Shown piece after piece: positions 42,097 through 51,388 of a stretch of 64,000 nt of DNA. The notes beneath the pieces were generated by a model. That model saw nothing but the letters and a program-made list of their open reading frames with translations, was not told the DNA's origin and searched no databases. The DNA is from Capillimicrobium sp035565675 (GTDB lineage: Bacteria > Actinomycetota > Thermoleophilia > Solirubrobacterales > Solirubrobacteraceae): assembly GCA_035565675.1 (NCBI GenBank), contig DATMSA010000056.1, positions 49,950-113,949 of the forward strand. Direction: 5' to 3'. Position 1 is the first letter of the stretch. Every line of letters begins with the position of its first letter. Position numbers and translations under genes: made by a program.

Positions 42097-42990
42097 ATGG
42101 AGCTGCGCCAGCTTCGCTACTTCGCCGCGGTGGCCGAGCACCGCCACTTCACGCGCGCGGCGGCGGAGCTGCACGTCGCCCAGTCCGCGCTGTCGCAGCA
42201 GGTGCGCCGGCTGGAGGCCGAGCTGGGCTTCGAGCTGCTGGCCCGCACGAGCCGCCACGTCGAGCTGACCGACGCCGGCCGCGCGGTCCTCAGCCGCGCC
42301 CACCGCGTGCTGGCCGAGGTCGACGCGCTCCACGGCGACCTCGACGAGCTGGCCGGCCTGGTGCGCGGGACCGTCCGCGTGGGCGGGATGCCGCCGCTGG
42401 GCCCGGTGAGCCTGCCCGACATGCTCGCCGACTTCCACGCGCTGCATCCGAACGTCGAGGTCGTGCTGCGCGAGGGCGCCGCCGACGAGATCCTCGCGCT
42501 GCTGCGCCGCGACGAGGTCGACGTCGCGCTCGCGTTCGTCGCGCCCGACGAGGTCGGGCCCGAGCTGGCCGCGCGCGAGATCGGGCGCGACGAGCTGGTC
42601 GTCGCCGCCGCGACCGACGACCCGATCGCCCGCGCCGACGCGGTCGCGCTCGCCGACCTCGACGGGCGGCCGTTCATCGCCTTCTACCCGGGCTCGGCGA
42701 TGAGCCGGGCGGTCGAGGCGGCGCTGCGCGCGGCGGGCAGCCGGCCGCGGATCGCCTACCAGACCTACCTGCTCGACATGGTCCGCGCCCTGGCCGCCCG
42801 CGGGCTGGGCGTGTCGCTCGTGCCGCGCCGCTTCCTGGAGTTCGGCGGCGCGCCGGTGGCGATCCGCTCGATCGCGCCCGAGCCGATGCACCTGCCGATC
42901 TCGCTCGTGTGGCGGGCCCAGCGGCGCCGCTCGCCGGCCGCCGAGGCGTTCCTGGCGTTCACGCTCGAGCTGGCCGCGGCGCGCTCATAG
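42097..42990 (+). CDS. LysR family transcriptional regulator
   Basis: 297-residue LysR regulator: N-terminal HTH MELRQLRYFAAVAEHRHFTRAAAELHVAQSALSQQVRRLEAELG, linker helix, and a two-lobed periplasmic-binding-like effector domain (residues ~90-297). TACGAT (42080-42085) lies 11 bases before the ATG. LysR proteins usually control the divergent gene, here the GNAT acetyltransferase. Effector unknown. The gene ends six bases inside the convergent membrane-protein gene. Confidence 0.92.
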   Translation: MELRQLRYFAAVAEHRHFTRAAAELHVAQSALSQQVRRLEAELGFELLARTSRHVELTDAGRAVLSRAHRVLAEVDALHGDLDELAGLVRGTVRVGGMPPLGPVSLPDMLADFHALHPNVEVVLREGAADEILALLRRDEVDVALAFVAPDEVGPELAAREIGRDELVVAAATDDPIARADAVALADLDGRPFIAFYPGSAMSRAVEAALRAAGSRPRIAYQTYLLDMVRALAARGLGVSLVPRRFLEFGGAPVAIRSIAPEPMHLPISLVWRAQRRRSPAAEAFLAFTLELAAARS

Positions 42991-43666
42991 CCCGCCCCAG
43001 CCGACGCCGCGCAGCGCCTCGCGCACCCAGTGCTCGGCGCCGGCGGCCACGAGCGTCACGATCGCCGTCAGCGCCAGCCCCGGCGCCAGCGACCGCGGCC
43101 GCCCGATCAGCAGCCCGACGGCCAGCGCGAGCCCGAGCACGAGCTCGCCCGCCACGACGACGCGCGCGGCGCGTCCGTCCCAGATCGTGGCGAGCAGGAT
43201 CGCCTCGCCGATGAAGCTCCCGGCCAGCACCGCGGCGCCGAGGGCGTGGGCGAGCGTCGACCGGGCCGAGCGCCAGATCGCCCCGGCGCCGCCGAAGACG
43301 ATCCCGGCGGCGACGGCGGCCAGGCCCCAGCCGAGCGCGACCGGCACCGTGTAGTCGAGCGCGGCGCGCCCCACCTGCCAGAGCGTGAACGCGTACCAGG
43401 CGCCGGTGCCGCCGGCGAGCGCCACCGCGCCGGCGACGGCGCCCAGCGCCGGCCGCCGCGCGAACGCGCCCAGCAGCCAGGCGACCGCGAGCCACGGCGC
43501 GCCGAGCGCGATGACCCAGGGGCCGAGGCGGCCGACCGGCTCGGCGATCGGCCCGGCATGGGCGAGCAGCCCGGCGCCCGCGGCGGCGCGGGCGGCGATC
43601 CCCAGCCCGCCCGCGGCCAGCAGCGCGGCGACGAGGACGGCGAGGACGCGGCCGGCGCTCGGGCCG

Positions 43667-43677
<11 letters not shown>
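42985..43677 (-). CDS. Integral membrane protein, unknown (6-7 helices)
   Basis: 230 residues with about seven hydrophobic segments, e.g. VLAVLVAALLAAGGLGIAA, PWVIALGAPWLAVAWLLGAFA, ALGWGLAAVAAGIVFGGAGA and LALTAIVTLVAAGAEHWV. The architecture resembles small actinobacterial membrane families of the DUF6518 kind, but I cannot assign it firmly. No conserved charged motif. It overlaps the 5'-neighbouring murB end by 11 bases and is probably the last gene of the fpg-murB transcript. Confidence 0.65.
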
Positions 43678-44688
<1,011 letters not shown>

Positions 44689-44692
<4 letters not shown>

Positions 44693-45474
44693 GTCTGCTC
44701 CTCGGGGCACCAGTAGGTCGTGCGGCCGCCGACCTGCGCGCGGGCGAGCTCGGCGCCGCAGCGGGGGCAGCGGCCGCCGCGCACGCGGTGGGGGATGAGC
44801 TCGCCGGTGTGGACGCCGCCGAGGCGGATGGCCGAGCGGATCGCCGCGCGCAGCTCGCGGCGCAGGCGGTCGAGCTCGGCCTCGTCGAGGTCGCCGGCGG
44901 GCCGGCGCGGGGACAGGCGCGCGCGCCACAGCGCCTCGTCGGCGAGGAGGTTGCCGACGCCGGCGATCACCGCCTGGTCCATGATCCGCGCCTTCAGCGG
45001 CGCGGCGCCCTGGCCGACGCGCTCGCGGAACGCGTCGCGCGAGATCTCCGCGGCGTCGGGGCCGAGGCGGTCGATCGCGGGGGAGAGGACGGCCCGCCCG
45101 AGGCGCCGCTTGTCGCGCAGCACGAGGCGGCCGCCGTCCTCGAACTCCAGCGCGAAGCGGTCCCACAGCGGCCGGCCGTCGTCGCCCGAGGGCCAGGAGT
45201 CGCCGGCGGCGCGGTCGTCGACGACGATCCGCCCGGCCATCCCCAGGTGCAGGCCGAGGACGGGGCCCTCGCCGCCGTCGGTCTCCAGCCACATCGCCTT
45301 GCCGCGCCGGTGGGCGGCGCTGAGCTCGCGCCCGGTGAGCGCGGCGGCGATCTCGCCCGGGCCGTGCGGGCGGCAGACGTAGGCGTCGGTGTCGTCGACG
45401 GCGGCGATGCGACGGCCGAGCGCCCGCTCGGCGATGAGCGCTCGGGCGCGCTCGACCTCGGGCAGCTCCGGCAT
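44689..45474 (-). CDS. Fpg/Nei family DNA glycosylase with incomplete zinc finger
   Basis: 261-residue bifunctional glycosylase/AP-lyase for oxidised bases. Catalytic N terminus is MPELPEVE (Pro2, Glu3); the active-site Lys is in HRRGKAMWLE; the helix-two-turn-helix is VGNLLADEALWRARLSP. The C-terminal finger reads CPRC ... YWCPEEQT: the last of the four zinc cysteines is Glu. Family members bind zinc with C-x2-C-x16-C-x2-C, though zincless-finger homologues exist. Fpg rather than Nei is suggested but not certain. Divergent from the hydroquinone-reductase-like gene. Confidence 0.88.
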
Positions 45475-45530
45475 CGCTCAGAGGGTAATCGGGATGGAAT
45501 GACCCGCCTGATATCGTTGAGTGTGCAACT

Positions 45531-46436
45531 ATGACCGCCGATTCCGCCTTCACCCTCGGGAAGGAGGGGGCCGCCGACGGACGCTTCCGCCGCCAGGACT
45601 CCCGCTTCCGCGACTGGGCCGACGAGACCGCGCCCGGACGCCATCACCTCTACGTCGCCTACGCCTGCCCGTGGGCGCATCGCACGCTGATCGTGCGGCG
45701 CCTGAAGGGCCTGGAGGACACGGTCGGGGTGTCGTTCGTCCACCCCTACCGCGACGAGCGCGGCTGGGCGTTCCCCGACGACGAGCACCGCGACGACCTC
45801 TACGGCTGGGCCTTCCTGTCGGAGGCCTACGCGGCCACCGACCCGGGGTTCGACGGCCGCGTCAGCGTGCCGGTCCTGTGGGACCGCGAGGAGCACCGCA
45901 TCGTCAACAACGAGTCCGCCGACATCGTCGTGATGCTCAACCAGTGGGGGACCGAGGGGCCGGACCTGTACCCCGAGGACCTGCGCGAGGAGATCGACGC
46001 GATCAACGACGTCGTCTACGAGCGGGTGAACAACGGCGTGTACCGCACCGGGTTCGCCACCTCCCAGGAGGCCTACGAGGAGGGCTTCACCGCGCTCTTC
46101 GAGACGCTCGCCTGGCTCGACGAGCGGCTCGGCTCGCAGCGCTACCTCGCCGGCGACCGGATCACGCTCGCCGACTGGCGGCTGTTCACGACGCTCGTGC
46201 GCTTCGACGCCGTCTACCACACGCACTTCCGCTGCAACGGCCGGCGGCTGGTCGACCACCCGAACCTGTGGCCGTACGCGCGCGAGCTGTACCAGTGGCC
46301 GGGCGTCGCCGAGACCGTGCGGTTCGACGAGATCAAGCGCCACTACTACACGACCCACGACATGCTGAACCCCACGCGGATCATCCCGCTGGGGCCGCTC
46401 GACATGGACTGGACCGCGCCGCACGGGCGCGGGTAG
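45531..46436 (+). CDS. Glutathionyl-hydroquinone reductase-like protein (Xi-class GST, YqjG/ECM4)
   Basis: 301-residue Xi-class GST-fold reductase. The catalytic Cys is in the hallmark YACPWAHRTLIVRRLKGLE; ESADIVVMLNQWG and LAGDRITLADWRLFTTLVRFDAVYHTHFRCN are further family signatures. The enzyme removes a thiol adduct from quinone conjugates. In actinobacteria mycothiol is presumably the thiol. TATCGT (45512-45517) stands 13 bases upstream of the ATG with no Shine-Dalgarno. Confidence 0.9.
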   Translation: MTADSAFTLGKEGAADGRFRRQDSRFRDWADETAPGRHHLYVAYACPWAHRTLIVRRLKGLEDTVGVSFVHPYRDERGWAFPDDEHRDDLYGWAFLSEAYAATDPGFDGRVSVPVLWDREEHRIVNNESADIVVMLNQWGTEGPDLYPEDLREEIDAINDVVYERVNNGVYRTGFATSQEAYEEGFTALFETLAWLDERLGSQRYLAGDRITLADWRLFTTLVRFDAVYHTHFRCNGRRLVDHPNLWPYARELYQWPGVAETVRFDEIKRHYYTTHDMLNPTRIIPLGPLDMDWTAPHGRG

Positions 46437-46443
46437 GGCGCGA

Positions 46444-46449
46444 TACGCT
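46444..46449 (+). promoter_or_regulatory. TACGCT -10 element
   Basis: TACGCT ends 9 bases before the GTG at 46459; leaderless-type promoter of the aminotransferase. Confidence 0.45.
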
Positions 46450-46458
46450 CGCGGCGCC

Positions 46459-47592
46459 GTGACCCCCGCGCCGCAGACGACGATCTTCGCCACGATGACC
46501 GCGCTGGCGCAGGAGACCGGCGCGATCAACCTCGGGCAGGGCTTCCCCGACGAGGACGGCCCGCCCGAGGTCGTCGAGGCCGCGGTCGCGGCGCTGCGCT
46601 CCGGCACCGCCAACCAGTACGCGCCGCTGCCCGGCGTGCCGGCGCTCGTCGAGGCCGTGCGCGCGCACCAGCGCCGCGCCTATGGCCTGGAGCCCGAGGA
46701 CGTCCAGGTCACGTTCGGGGCGACCGAGGCGCTGGCGGCGTCGATGCTCGGGCTGCTGAAGCCGGGCGACGAGGTCGTCGCGCTCGACCCCGTCTACGAC
46801 AGCTACGCGGCGATCGCGCAGATGGCCGGCGCGACGCTGCGGCGCGTGCCGCTGCACCCGCCGCGCTGGCGCCTGGACCCCGACGAGCTGCGGGCCGCGG
46901 TGTGGGAGCGCACCCGCGTGCTGCTGCTCAACAGCCCGCACAACCCCACCGGCCGGGTGCTCGACCGCGAGGAGCTCGAGGCGGTCGCCGCCGTCTGCCG
47001 CGAGCACGACGTCGTCGCCGTCACCGACGAGGTCTACGAGCACCTCGTCTTCGACGGCGAGCACATCCCGCTCGCCACGCTCGACGGCATGGCGGAGCGG
47101 ACGCTGACGATCTCGTCGGTGGGCAAGACGTACTCGTTCACCGGCTGGAAGGTCGGCTGGTGCAGCGGGCCGGCCCGGCTCGTCGCCGCGGTGCGCGGCG
47201 CCAAGCAGTTCCTCACGTTCTCGGGCGGCACGCCGCTGCAGCACGCCGCGGCCGCCGCGCTGAACCTCGGCGAGTCGGTGCCGGCGCGGCTGCGGGCCGA
47301 GCTGCGCGCCAAGCGCGACCATCTCGCGGCCGGGCTGCGCGAGGCCGGCTTCGGCGTGCTGCCGTGCGAGGGCACCTACTTCGTCACCGGCGACGCGGCG
47401 CCGCTCGGTCACCCGGACGCGGAGGAGCTGTGCCTGCGCCTCCCGCACGACGCCGGGGTCGTGGCGATCCCGATCGCCGTGTTCGCCGGCGACCCGACCC
47501 ACGAGATGCGGTCGCTGGTGCGCTTCGCGTTCTGCAAGCGCGAGCCGGTGCTGACCGAGGCGATCGAGCGCCTCATCGCCTGGGCGCGCTGA
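46459..47592 (+). CDS. PLP-dependent class I/II aminotransferase (kynurenine/methionine type)
   Basis: 377-residue fold-type I aminotransferase. INLGQGFPDEDGPPEV, VTFGATEALAASMLGLLKPGDEV, NSPHNPTGRVL, DEVYEHLVFD and the PLP lysine in SSVGKTYSFTGWKVGW match the kynurenine-oxoglutarate/methionine aminotransferase branch (YbdL, DapC-like). It would move an amino group between an amino acid and 2-oxoglutarate; the exact substrate is not determinable. Monocistronic. Confidence 0.9.
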   Translation: MTPAPQTTIFATMTALAQETGAINLGQGFPDEDGPPEVVEAAVAALRSGTANQYAPLPGVPALVEAVRAHQRRAYGLEPEDVQVTFGATEALAASMLGLLKPGDEVVALDPVYDSYAAIAQMAGATLRRVPLHPPRWRLDPDELRAAVWERTRVLLLNSPHNPTGRVLDREELEAVAAVCREHDVVAVTDEVYEHLVFDGEHIPLATLDGMAERTLTISSVGKTYSFTGWKVGWCSGPARLVAAVRGAKQFLTFSGGTPLQHAAAAALNLGESVPARLRAELRAKRDHLAAGLREAGFGVLPCEGTYFVTGDAAPLGHPDAEELCLRLPHDAGVVAIPIAVFAGDPTHEMRSLVRFAFCKREPVLTEAIERLIAWAR

Positions 47593-47620
47593 TCGCTCAA
47601 GCCTCGCCGCGCGCTGCCGA

Positions 47621-47626
47621 TACGTT
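47621..47626 (+). promoter_or_regulatory. TACGTT -10 element
   Basis: TACGTT ends 5 bases before the ATG at 47632; leaderless-type promoter of the sedolisin-like gene. Confidence 0.45.
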
Positions 47627-47631
47627 CGACC

Positions 47632-48870
47632 ATGCCCGATCGCCGTCTCCCCGCGGCCCTCGCCGCGCTCATCGCCCTCGCCCTGCCCGCCGCCGCTCAC
47701 GGCGCCCCCTCGCCCGCCGGCGCCAAGGCGACCGCGGGCATGCAGCGGCTCTGCCTCGACCAGGGCTGGCGCTGCTACAGCCCGCTCCAGGTCCAGCGCG
47801 CCTACGGCCTGGACCGCCTCCACCGCGCCGGCATCGACGGCCGCGGCACGACGATCGCGATCATCATGAACCCGGCCGTCGACATCGTCCGCAGCGTCGA
47901 GGACCAGTCCCGGCTGTTCGGCCTCCCCAAGCCGCAGGTGACCATCGCCTACCCGGCCGGCGACGCGCCGCACGGCGAGGCCGGCGAGCCGAACATCGAC
48001 CTGCAGGCCGCCCATCTCGTCGCGCCCCGCGCCCGGCTGCTGTTCCTGGCCGTCCCCGGCGAGGCGGTCAACCACCTCTACCTGCAGGACGAGCCGCTGG
48101 CCAAGGCCGTCGACGCGGCCGTCGCCGCCGGCGCCGACGTGATCTCGATGAGCTTCGGCGGCGCGGAGCGGCCCTACCCGAAGTTCCGCGCCGCGCTGGC
48201 GCGGGCCGCCGCGGCCGGCGTCCCGGCCGTGACCGGCAGCGGCGACCACGGCGTCACCCTGCCCGGCCTGGCCGGGCGCCAGGTCTTCTACCCCGCGTCG
48301 GACCCGAACGTGACGACGCTCGGCGGCACGCTCCTGACGCTCGACGCGCGGGGGCGGCGCTTCGCGCCGGACCTGGCCTGGGGCCCGGACGCGCAGGGCG
48401 GCGCCTCGGGCGGCGGCGTGTCGGGGATCTTCGCCCGGCCGGCGTGGCAGCGGGGCGTGCCGGGGACGATCGGCACCGGGCGCAACTACCCGGACCTCAG
48501 CATGCTCGGCGCGGCCAGCAGCGGGCTGCTCATCGCCTTCGCCCGAGAGGGTGACCTGGTGCCGGCGGCCGGGACGAGCGTCGCGACCCCGCTGATGGCG
48601 GGCGTGCTCGCGCTCGCCCGCCAGCACGCCGGGCGGCGCCTGCGCCACGTCAACCGGGCGATCTACCGGCTCGCGCGCGAGCCGCGGCGCCACGGCATCG
48701 TCGACGTCGTCGTCGGCAACAACTCCGCCAGCGACGCGCACGACGGGCAGACGACCGGCGGCCACATGGTGCAGGGGTACATGGCCCACCGCGGCTACGA
48801 CCTCGTCACCGGGCTGGGCACGATCCACGCGCCGCGGTTCGTGCGCGCGCTGGCGCGCGCCGCGCGCTGA
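47632..48870 (+). CDS. Secreted sedolisin-like (S53) serine-carboxyl protease without prodomain
   Basis: 412 residues. Signal peptide to ~residue 24 (LAALIALALPAAAHG), then the catalytic domain directly. Candidate S53 residues: Glu and Asp in GEPNIDLQAAHLV, oxyanion Asp in VTGSGDHGVTLPG, nucleophile in AAGTSVATPLMAG, and calcium-site-like GIVDVVVGNNS and DLVTGLGTIHAPRF. The usual ~170-residue activation prodomain is missing; only ~20 residues separate signal and LCLDQGWRCYSPLQVQRAYGLD. Family members are acid proteases; this one may fold without a prodomain or be inactive. Confidence 0.8.
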   Translation: MPDRRLPAALAALIALALPAAAHGAPSPAGAKATAGMQRLCLDQGWRCYSPLQVQRAYGLDRLHRAGIDGRGTTIAIIMNPAVDIVRSVEDQSRLFGLPKPQVTIAYPAGDAPHGEAGEPNIDLQAAHLVAPRARLLFLAVPGEAVNHLYLQDEPLAKAVDAAVAAGADVISMSFGGAERPYPKFRAALARAAAAGVPAVTGSGDHGVTLPGLAGRQVFYPASDPNVTTLGGTLLTLDARGRRFAPDLAWGPDAQGGASGGGVSGIFARPAWQRGVPGTIGTGRNYPDLSMLGAASSGLLIAFAREGDLVPAAGTSVATPLMAGVLALARQHAGRRLRHVNRAIYRLAREPRRHGIVDVVVGNNSASDAHDGQTTGGHMVQGYMAHRGYDLVTGLGTIHAPRFVRALARAAR

Positions 48871-48873
48871 CGG

Positions 48874-50166
48874 TCAGCCGCGCGCCAGGCGCACGCGGGC
48901 GGTGGAGGCGATCCGACGCCCGCCCGCGATCCGCGCGGCGCGGACCGTGGCGGTCAGCGCGCCGGCGCGGCGGGCCAGGCGCCGTCCGGCCGCGGTGAGC
49001 GGCAGGCGCACGGCCCCGCCGCGGCCGGCGCGGACGGTCCCGGCCGCGATCGTCGCGCCGCGGGCGCGCACGCGCAGCGCGCCCGTGCACGAGGCCGGGG
49101 GCACCAGCACGTCGCAGGTCACGCGCAGCGTGACCGCGCGGCGGCGCAGGCCGCCGTGCGCGCCGATCGTCATCGGGCACGGCCGGACCCGCTGGTCCAG
49201 CGGCCGCTCGCCGATCGTGGCGACCGCGATGCGGATGCCGCCGCAGCGCGCTGCCGCCCAGGCCACGCGCGTCCCGTCGGTGGCGACGATCGCGCCCGCG
49301 CTGCCGGCCGGCCAGCCGCGCGCCACGACCGTGCGCACGCCGCCGCGCAGCGCGACGATCTCCTGCTCGCCGCCCGGGCGGGGCGTGGCGTAGGCGATCG
49401 CGCCGCCGGCCGCGGTGAGGCCGAGCACCCCGCCCGCCTCGGATGCGACGACCGTCGTCGGCCCGTCGCGCGGGGTCACGGCGATCGAGGTGCGGCCGAC
49501 CGCGGCGGCGACGCTGACGACCGTGCCGGCCTCGTCGATCGTCCACGCCGGACCGGTGGCGACCGGGGCGGCGGCCGTGGCGGCCGCGCGGTCCAGCACC
49601 GTGACGGCGCCGCCCGGCTCGCGCCACGCCGCGAACGGGCCGGCGGCCGCGATCCCGCCGCCCGCGGCCGGCGGGAGGGTGGTCCCGACCCGGACGCCGT
49701 CGAGGGTGACCGGCGCCGGGGAGGCGGCGAGCCCGGCGCCGGTGCGGGCGGCGCAGCCGCGCAGGAGCGCGAAGCCGTCGCCCAGCGCGACCCCGCCCGG
49801 CACGGCGCCCGCGCCGCACGCGGCCAGCGCCGCGGGCGCGCCGCCGCCGAGCGGCACCGCGAGCTGCTGCGAGCCGCCGTCGCCGGCCAGGGTCCAGCCG
49901 ACCCGGCCGCCGCCCGCGCTCAGCCCCAGCGCGGTCGCCGACCGCGCGCGGTGAGCGGCCAGCACGCGCCGCGCGCCGCCGGCGACCGGCTGCGCCACGA
50001 CGCGCGCGCCGCCGCCGGCGACGCGCTCGCCCCACACCACGTCGCCGCCGGCCAGCAGCGGGCCCGACGTCAGCGCGCGCGGCGCGTCGACCTGGCGCGC
50101 GGCCGGCGCCGGAGCGGCGGCGGCGAGCGCCGCGAGCAGCGCGAGGGGCCCGGCGAGTCGGCGCAT
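48874..50166 (-). CDS. Secreted repeat protein, probable beta-propeller, unknown
   Basis: 430 residues with a clear signal peptide (MRRLAGPLALLAALAAAAPAPA). The body is a series of short Gly-rich beta segments (GGDVVWGERVAGGGARVVAQ, GGRVGWTLAGDGGSQQLAV, GGAIAYATPRPGGEQEIVAL, DGTRVAWAAARCGGIRIAVA), suggesting WD40/TolB-like blades. A ~100-residue C-terminal module (RVTCDVLVPPASCTGALRVRARG) has paired cysteines. No enzyme motif. Convergent with the sedolisin-like gene, 3 bases apart. Confidence 0.7.
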   Translation of the reverse strand: MRRLAGPLALLAALAAAAPAPAARQVDAPRALTSGPLLAGGDVVWGERVAGGGARVVAQPVAGGARRVLAAHRARSATALGLSAGGGRVGWTLAGDGGSQQLAVPLGGGAPAALAACGAGAVPGGVALGDGFALLRGCAARTGAGLAASPAPVTLDGVRVGTTLPPAAGGGIAAAGPFAAWREPGGAVTVLDRAAATAAAPVATGPAWTIDEAGTVVSVAAAVGRTSIAVTPRDGPTTVVASEAGGVLGLTAAGGAIAYATPRPGGEQEIVALRGGVRTVVARGWPAGSAGAIVATDGTRVAWAAARCGGIRIAVATIGERPLDQRVRPCPMTIGAHGGLRRRAVTLRVTCDVLVPPASCTGALRVRARGATIAAGTVRAGRGGAVRLPLTAAGRRLARRAGALTATVRAARIAGGRRIASTARVRLARG

Positions 50167-50191
50167 CTCGCGCCGCAACCTACCCGCCGGG

Positions 50192-50213
50192 GCGGCGGGC
50201 CGAAGCCCGCCGC
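50192..50213 (-). terminator. Stem-loop after the ferredoxin gene
   Basis: Perfect nine-base arms GCGGCGGGC (50192-50200) and GCCCGCCGC (50205-50213) closed by a CGAA tetraloop, starting 3 bases after the ferredoxin stop in its direction. Likely end of the ligase/ferredoxin transcript. No U-tract. Confidence 0.7.
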
Positions 50214-50216
50214 GCG

Positions 50217-50468
50217 TCAGCCCTCGAGGACCGCGTCGGGGCCGTCGTCGTAGAGCTTGTGCACGCGCACCGCGCCCGCGGGGGTCGCGTCGATGCACAG
50301 CCGGCACAGCACGCACTCGTCGATGTTGCGCTCGACGATCGCCACCCGGCCGCCGTCGTCGGCGAAGATGTCGACGGGGCAGACCTCCTCGAGCTTGGCC
50401 GCGATCGCGGCGTCGCCGGTGACCTCGTCGGAGACCTCGATGCCGATGAAGATGCCGTCCTGCCTCAT
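50217..50468 (-). CDS. Single-cluster ferredoxin-like protein
   Basis: 83 residues. Three cysteines in CVLCRLC plus one in the earlier EEVCPVDIFADD can make one [4Fe-4S] cluster, the pattern left when a 2[4Fe-4S] ferredoxin loses its first cluster; the fourth Cys of the last motif is Thr (IDATPAG). FixX-like ferredoxins have this arrangement. ATG at 50468 overlaps the SucD-like stop, so it is translated with the CoA ligase. CoA ligases do not need an electron carrier, so the coupling hints that the product feeds a ferredoxin-dependent enzyme (inference). Confidence 0.82.
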   Translation of the reverse strand: MRQDGIFIGIEVSDEVTGDAAIAAKLEEVCPVDIFADDGGRVAIVERNIDECVLCRLCIDATPAGAVRVHKLYDDGPDAVLEG

Positions 50469-51388
50469 GCCGCGCTCCTCTCGGCCAGCTTGCGCTTCAT
50501 GATCTCGGGGATCTGCGAGATCTCCTCGGCGACGGTGATGCCGGCCTCGGCGAGACGGGCGATCTTCTCGGTCGCGGTGTCCTCCTTGCCCTCGACGATC
50601 GTGCCGGCGTGGCCGAAGCTCATGCCCGGCATCTCGTCCATGAACCGGCCGGCCATGAACGCGACGATCGGCAGGCGCGACGCGTTCTGCGTCACCCACT
50701 CGGCGAGCTGGGCCTCCATGCGGCCGCCCGGCTCGGTGTAGATGACGATGCCCTGCGTCTCCGGGTCGGCCTCGAACAGCGGCATCAGCTCGGCGTAGGT
50801 GGAGCCGATGATCGCGTCGCCGCCGATCGACACGGCGGTCGAGATGCCCAGGCCGGCGGCGCTGAGCGTGGACGACATCTCGGTCGTCATGCCGCCGGAG
50901 CGGGAGATCACGCCGATCGGGCCGCGCTTGTAGGACTTCGCCGCGTCCTTGGCCGGGCCGCCGATGCCGCCCATCTTGATGACGTCGGGGACGATGATCC
51001 CCAGGCAGTTGGGGCCGATGATGCGCGCCCCGCGCAGGGTGGCGAGCTCGACCATCTGGGCCACGTCGCGGCGCGGGATGCGCTCGGTGACGATGACGAT
51101 CAGCTTGATGCCGTTCTCGATCGCCTCGAACACCGCGTCCTTGGTGAACGCGGGCGGGACCGTGACGACCGAGCCGTCGATCGGCGCGCCGTGGTGCTCG
51201 ACGGCCTGGGCGACCGTGTCGAACACGGGGACGCCGTGGACCTCGCGGCCCTTGCGCCCGGGGGTGACGCCGCCGACGACCTTGGCGCCCTTGCCGTAGT
51301 CGAGGCACTCGCGCGTGAGGTTCACCGCCTCGCGGCCGGTGATGCCCTGCACGATGAAGGTGGTGGTCTCGTCGATGAGGATGGACAT
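50465..51388 (-). CDS. SucD-type acyl-CoA ligase alpha subunit (succinate- or malate-CoA ligase)
   Basis: 307-residue alpha subunit with CoA-binding Rossmann domain (TTFIVQGITGREAVNLTRECLDYG) and ligase domain. The phospho-histidine is in GMSFGHAGTIVEGKEDTATEKI. IVIVTERIPRRDVAQM and GPNCLGIIVPDVIKMGGIGG are intact. It forms the enzyme with the SucC-type beta subunit; stop and start overlap as TGATG. Sequence does not separate succinate from malate; the malyl-CoA-lyase-type gene 1.7 kb upstream in the same direction favours malate (MtkB). Confidence 0.85.
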   Translation of the reverse strand: MSILIDETTTFIVQGITGREAVNLTRECLDYGKGAKVVGGVTPGRKGREVHGVPVFDTVAQAVEHHGAPIDGSVVTVPPAFTKDAVFEAIENGIKLIVIVTERIPRRDVAQMVELATLRGARIIGPNCLGIIVPDVIKMGGIGGPAKDAAKSYKRGPIGVISRSGGMTTEMSSTLSAAGLGISTAVSIGGDAIIGSTYAELMPLFEADPETQGIVIYTEPGGRMEAQLAEWVTQNASRLPIVAFMAGRFMDEMPGMSFGHAGTIVEGKEDTATEKIARLAEAGITVAEEISQIPEIMKRKLAERSAA

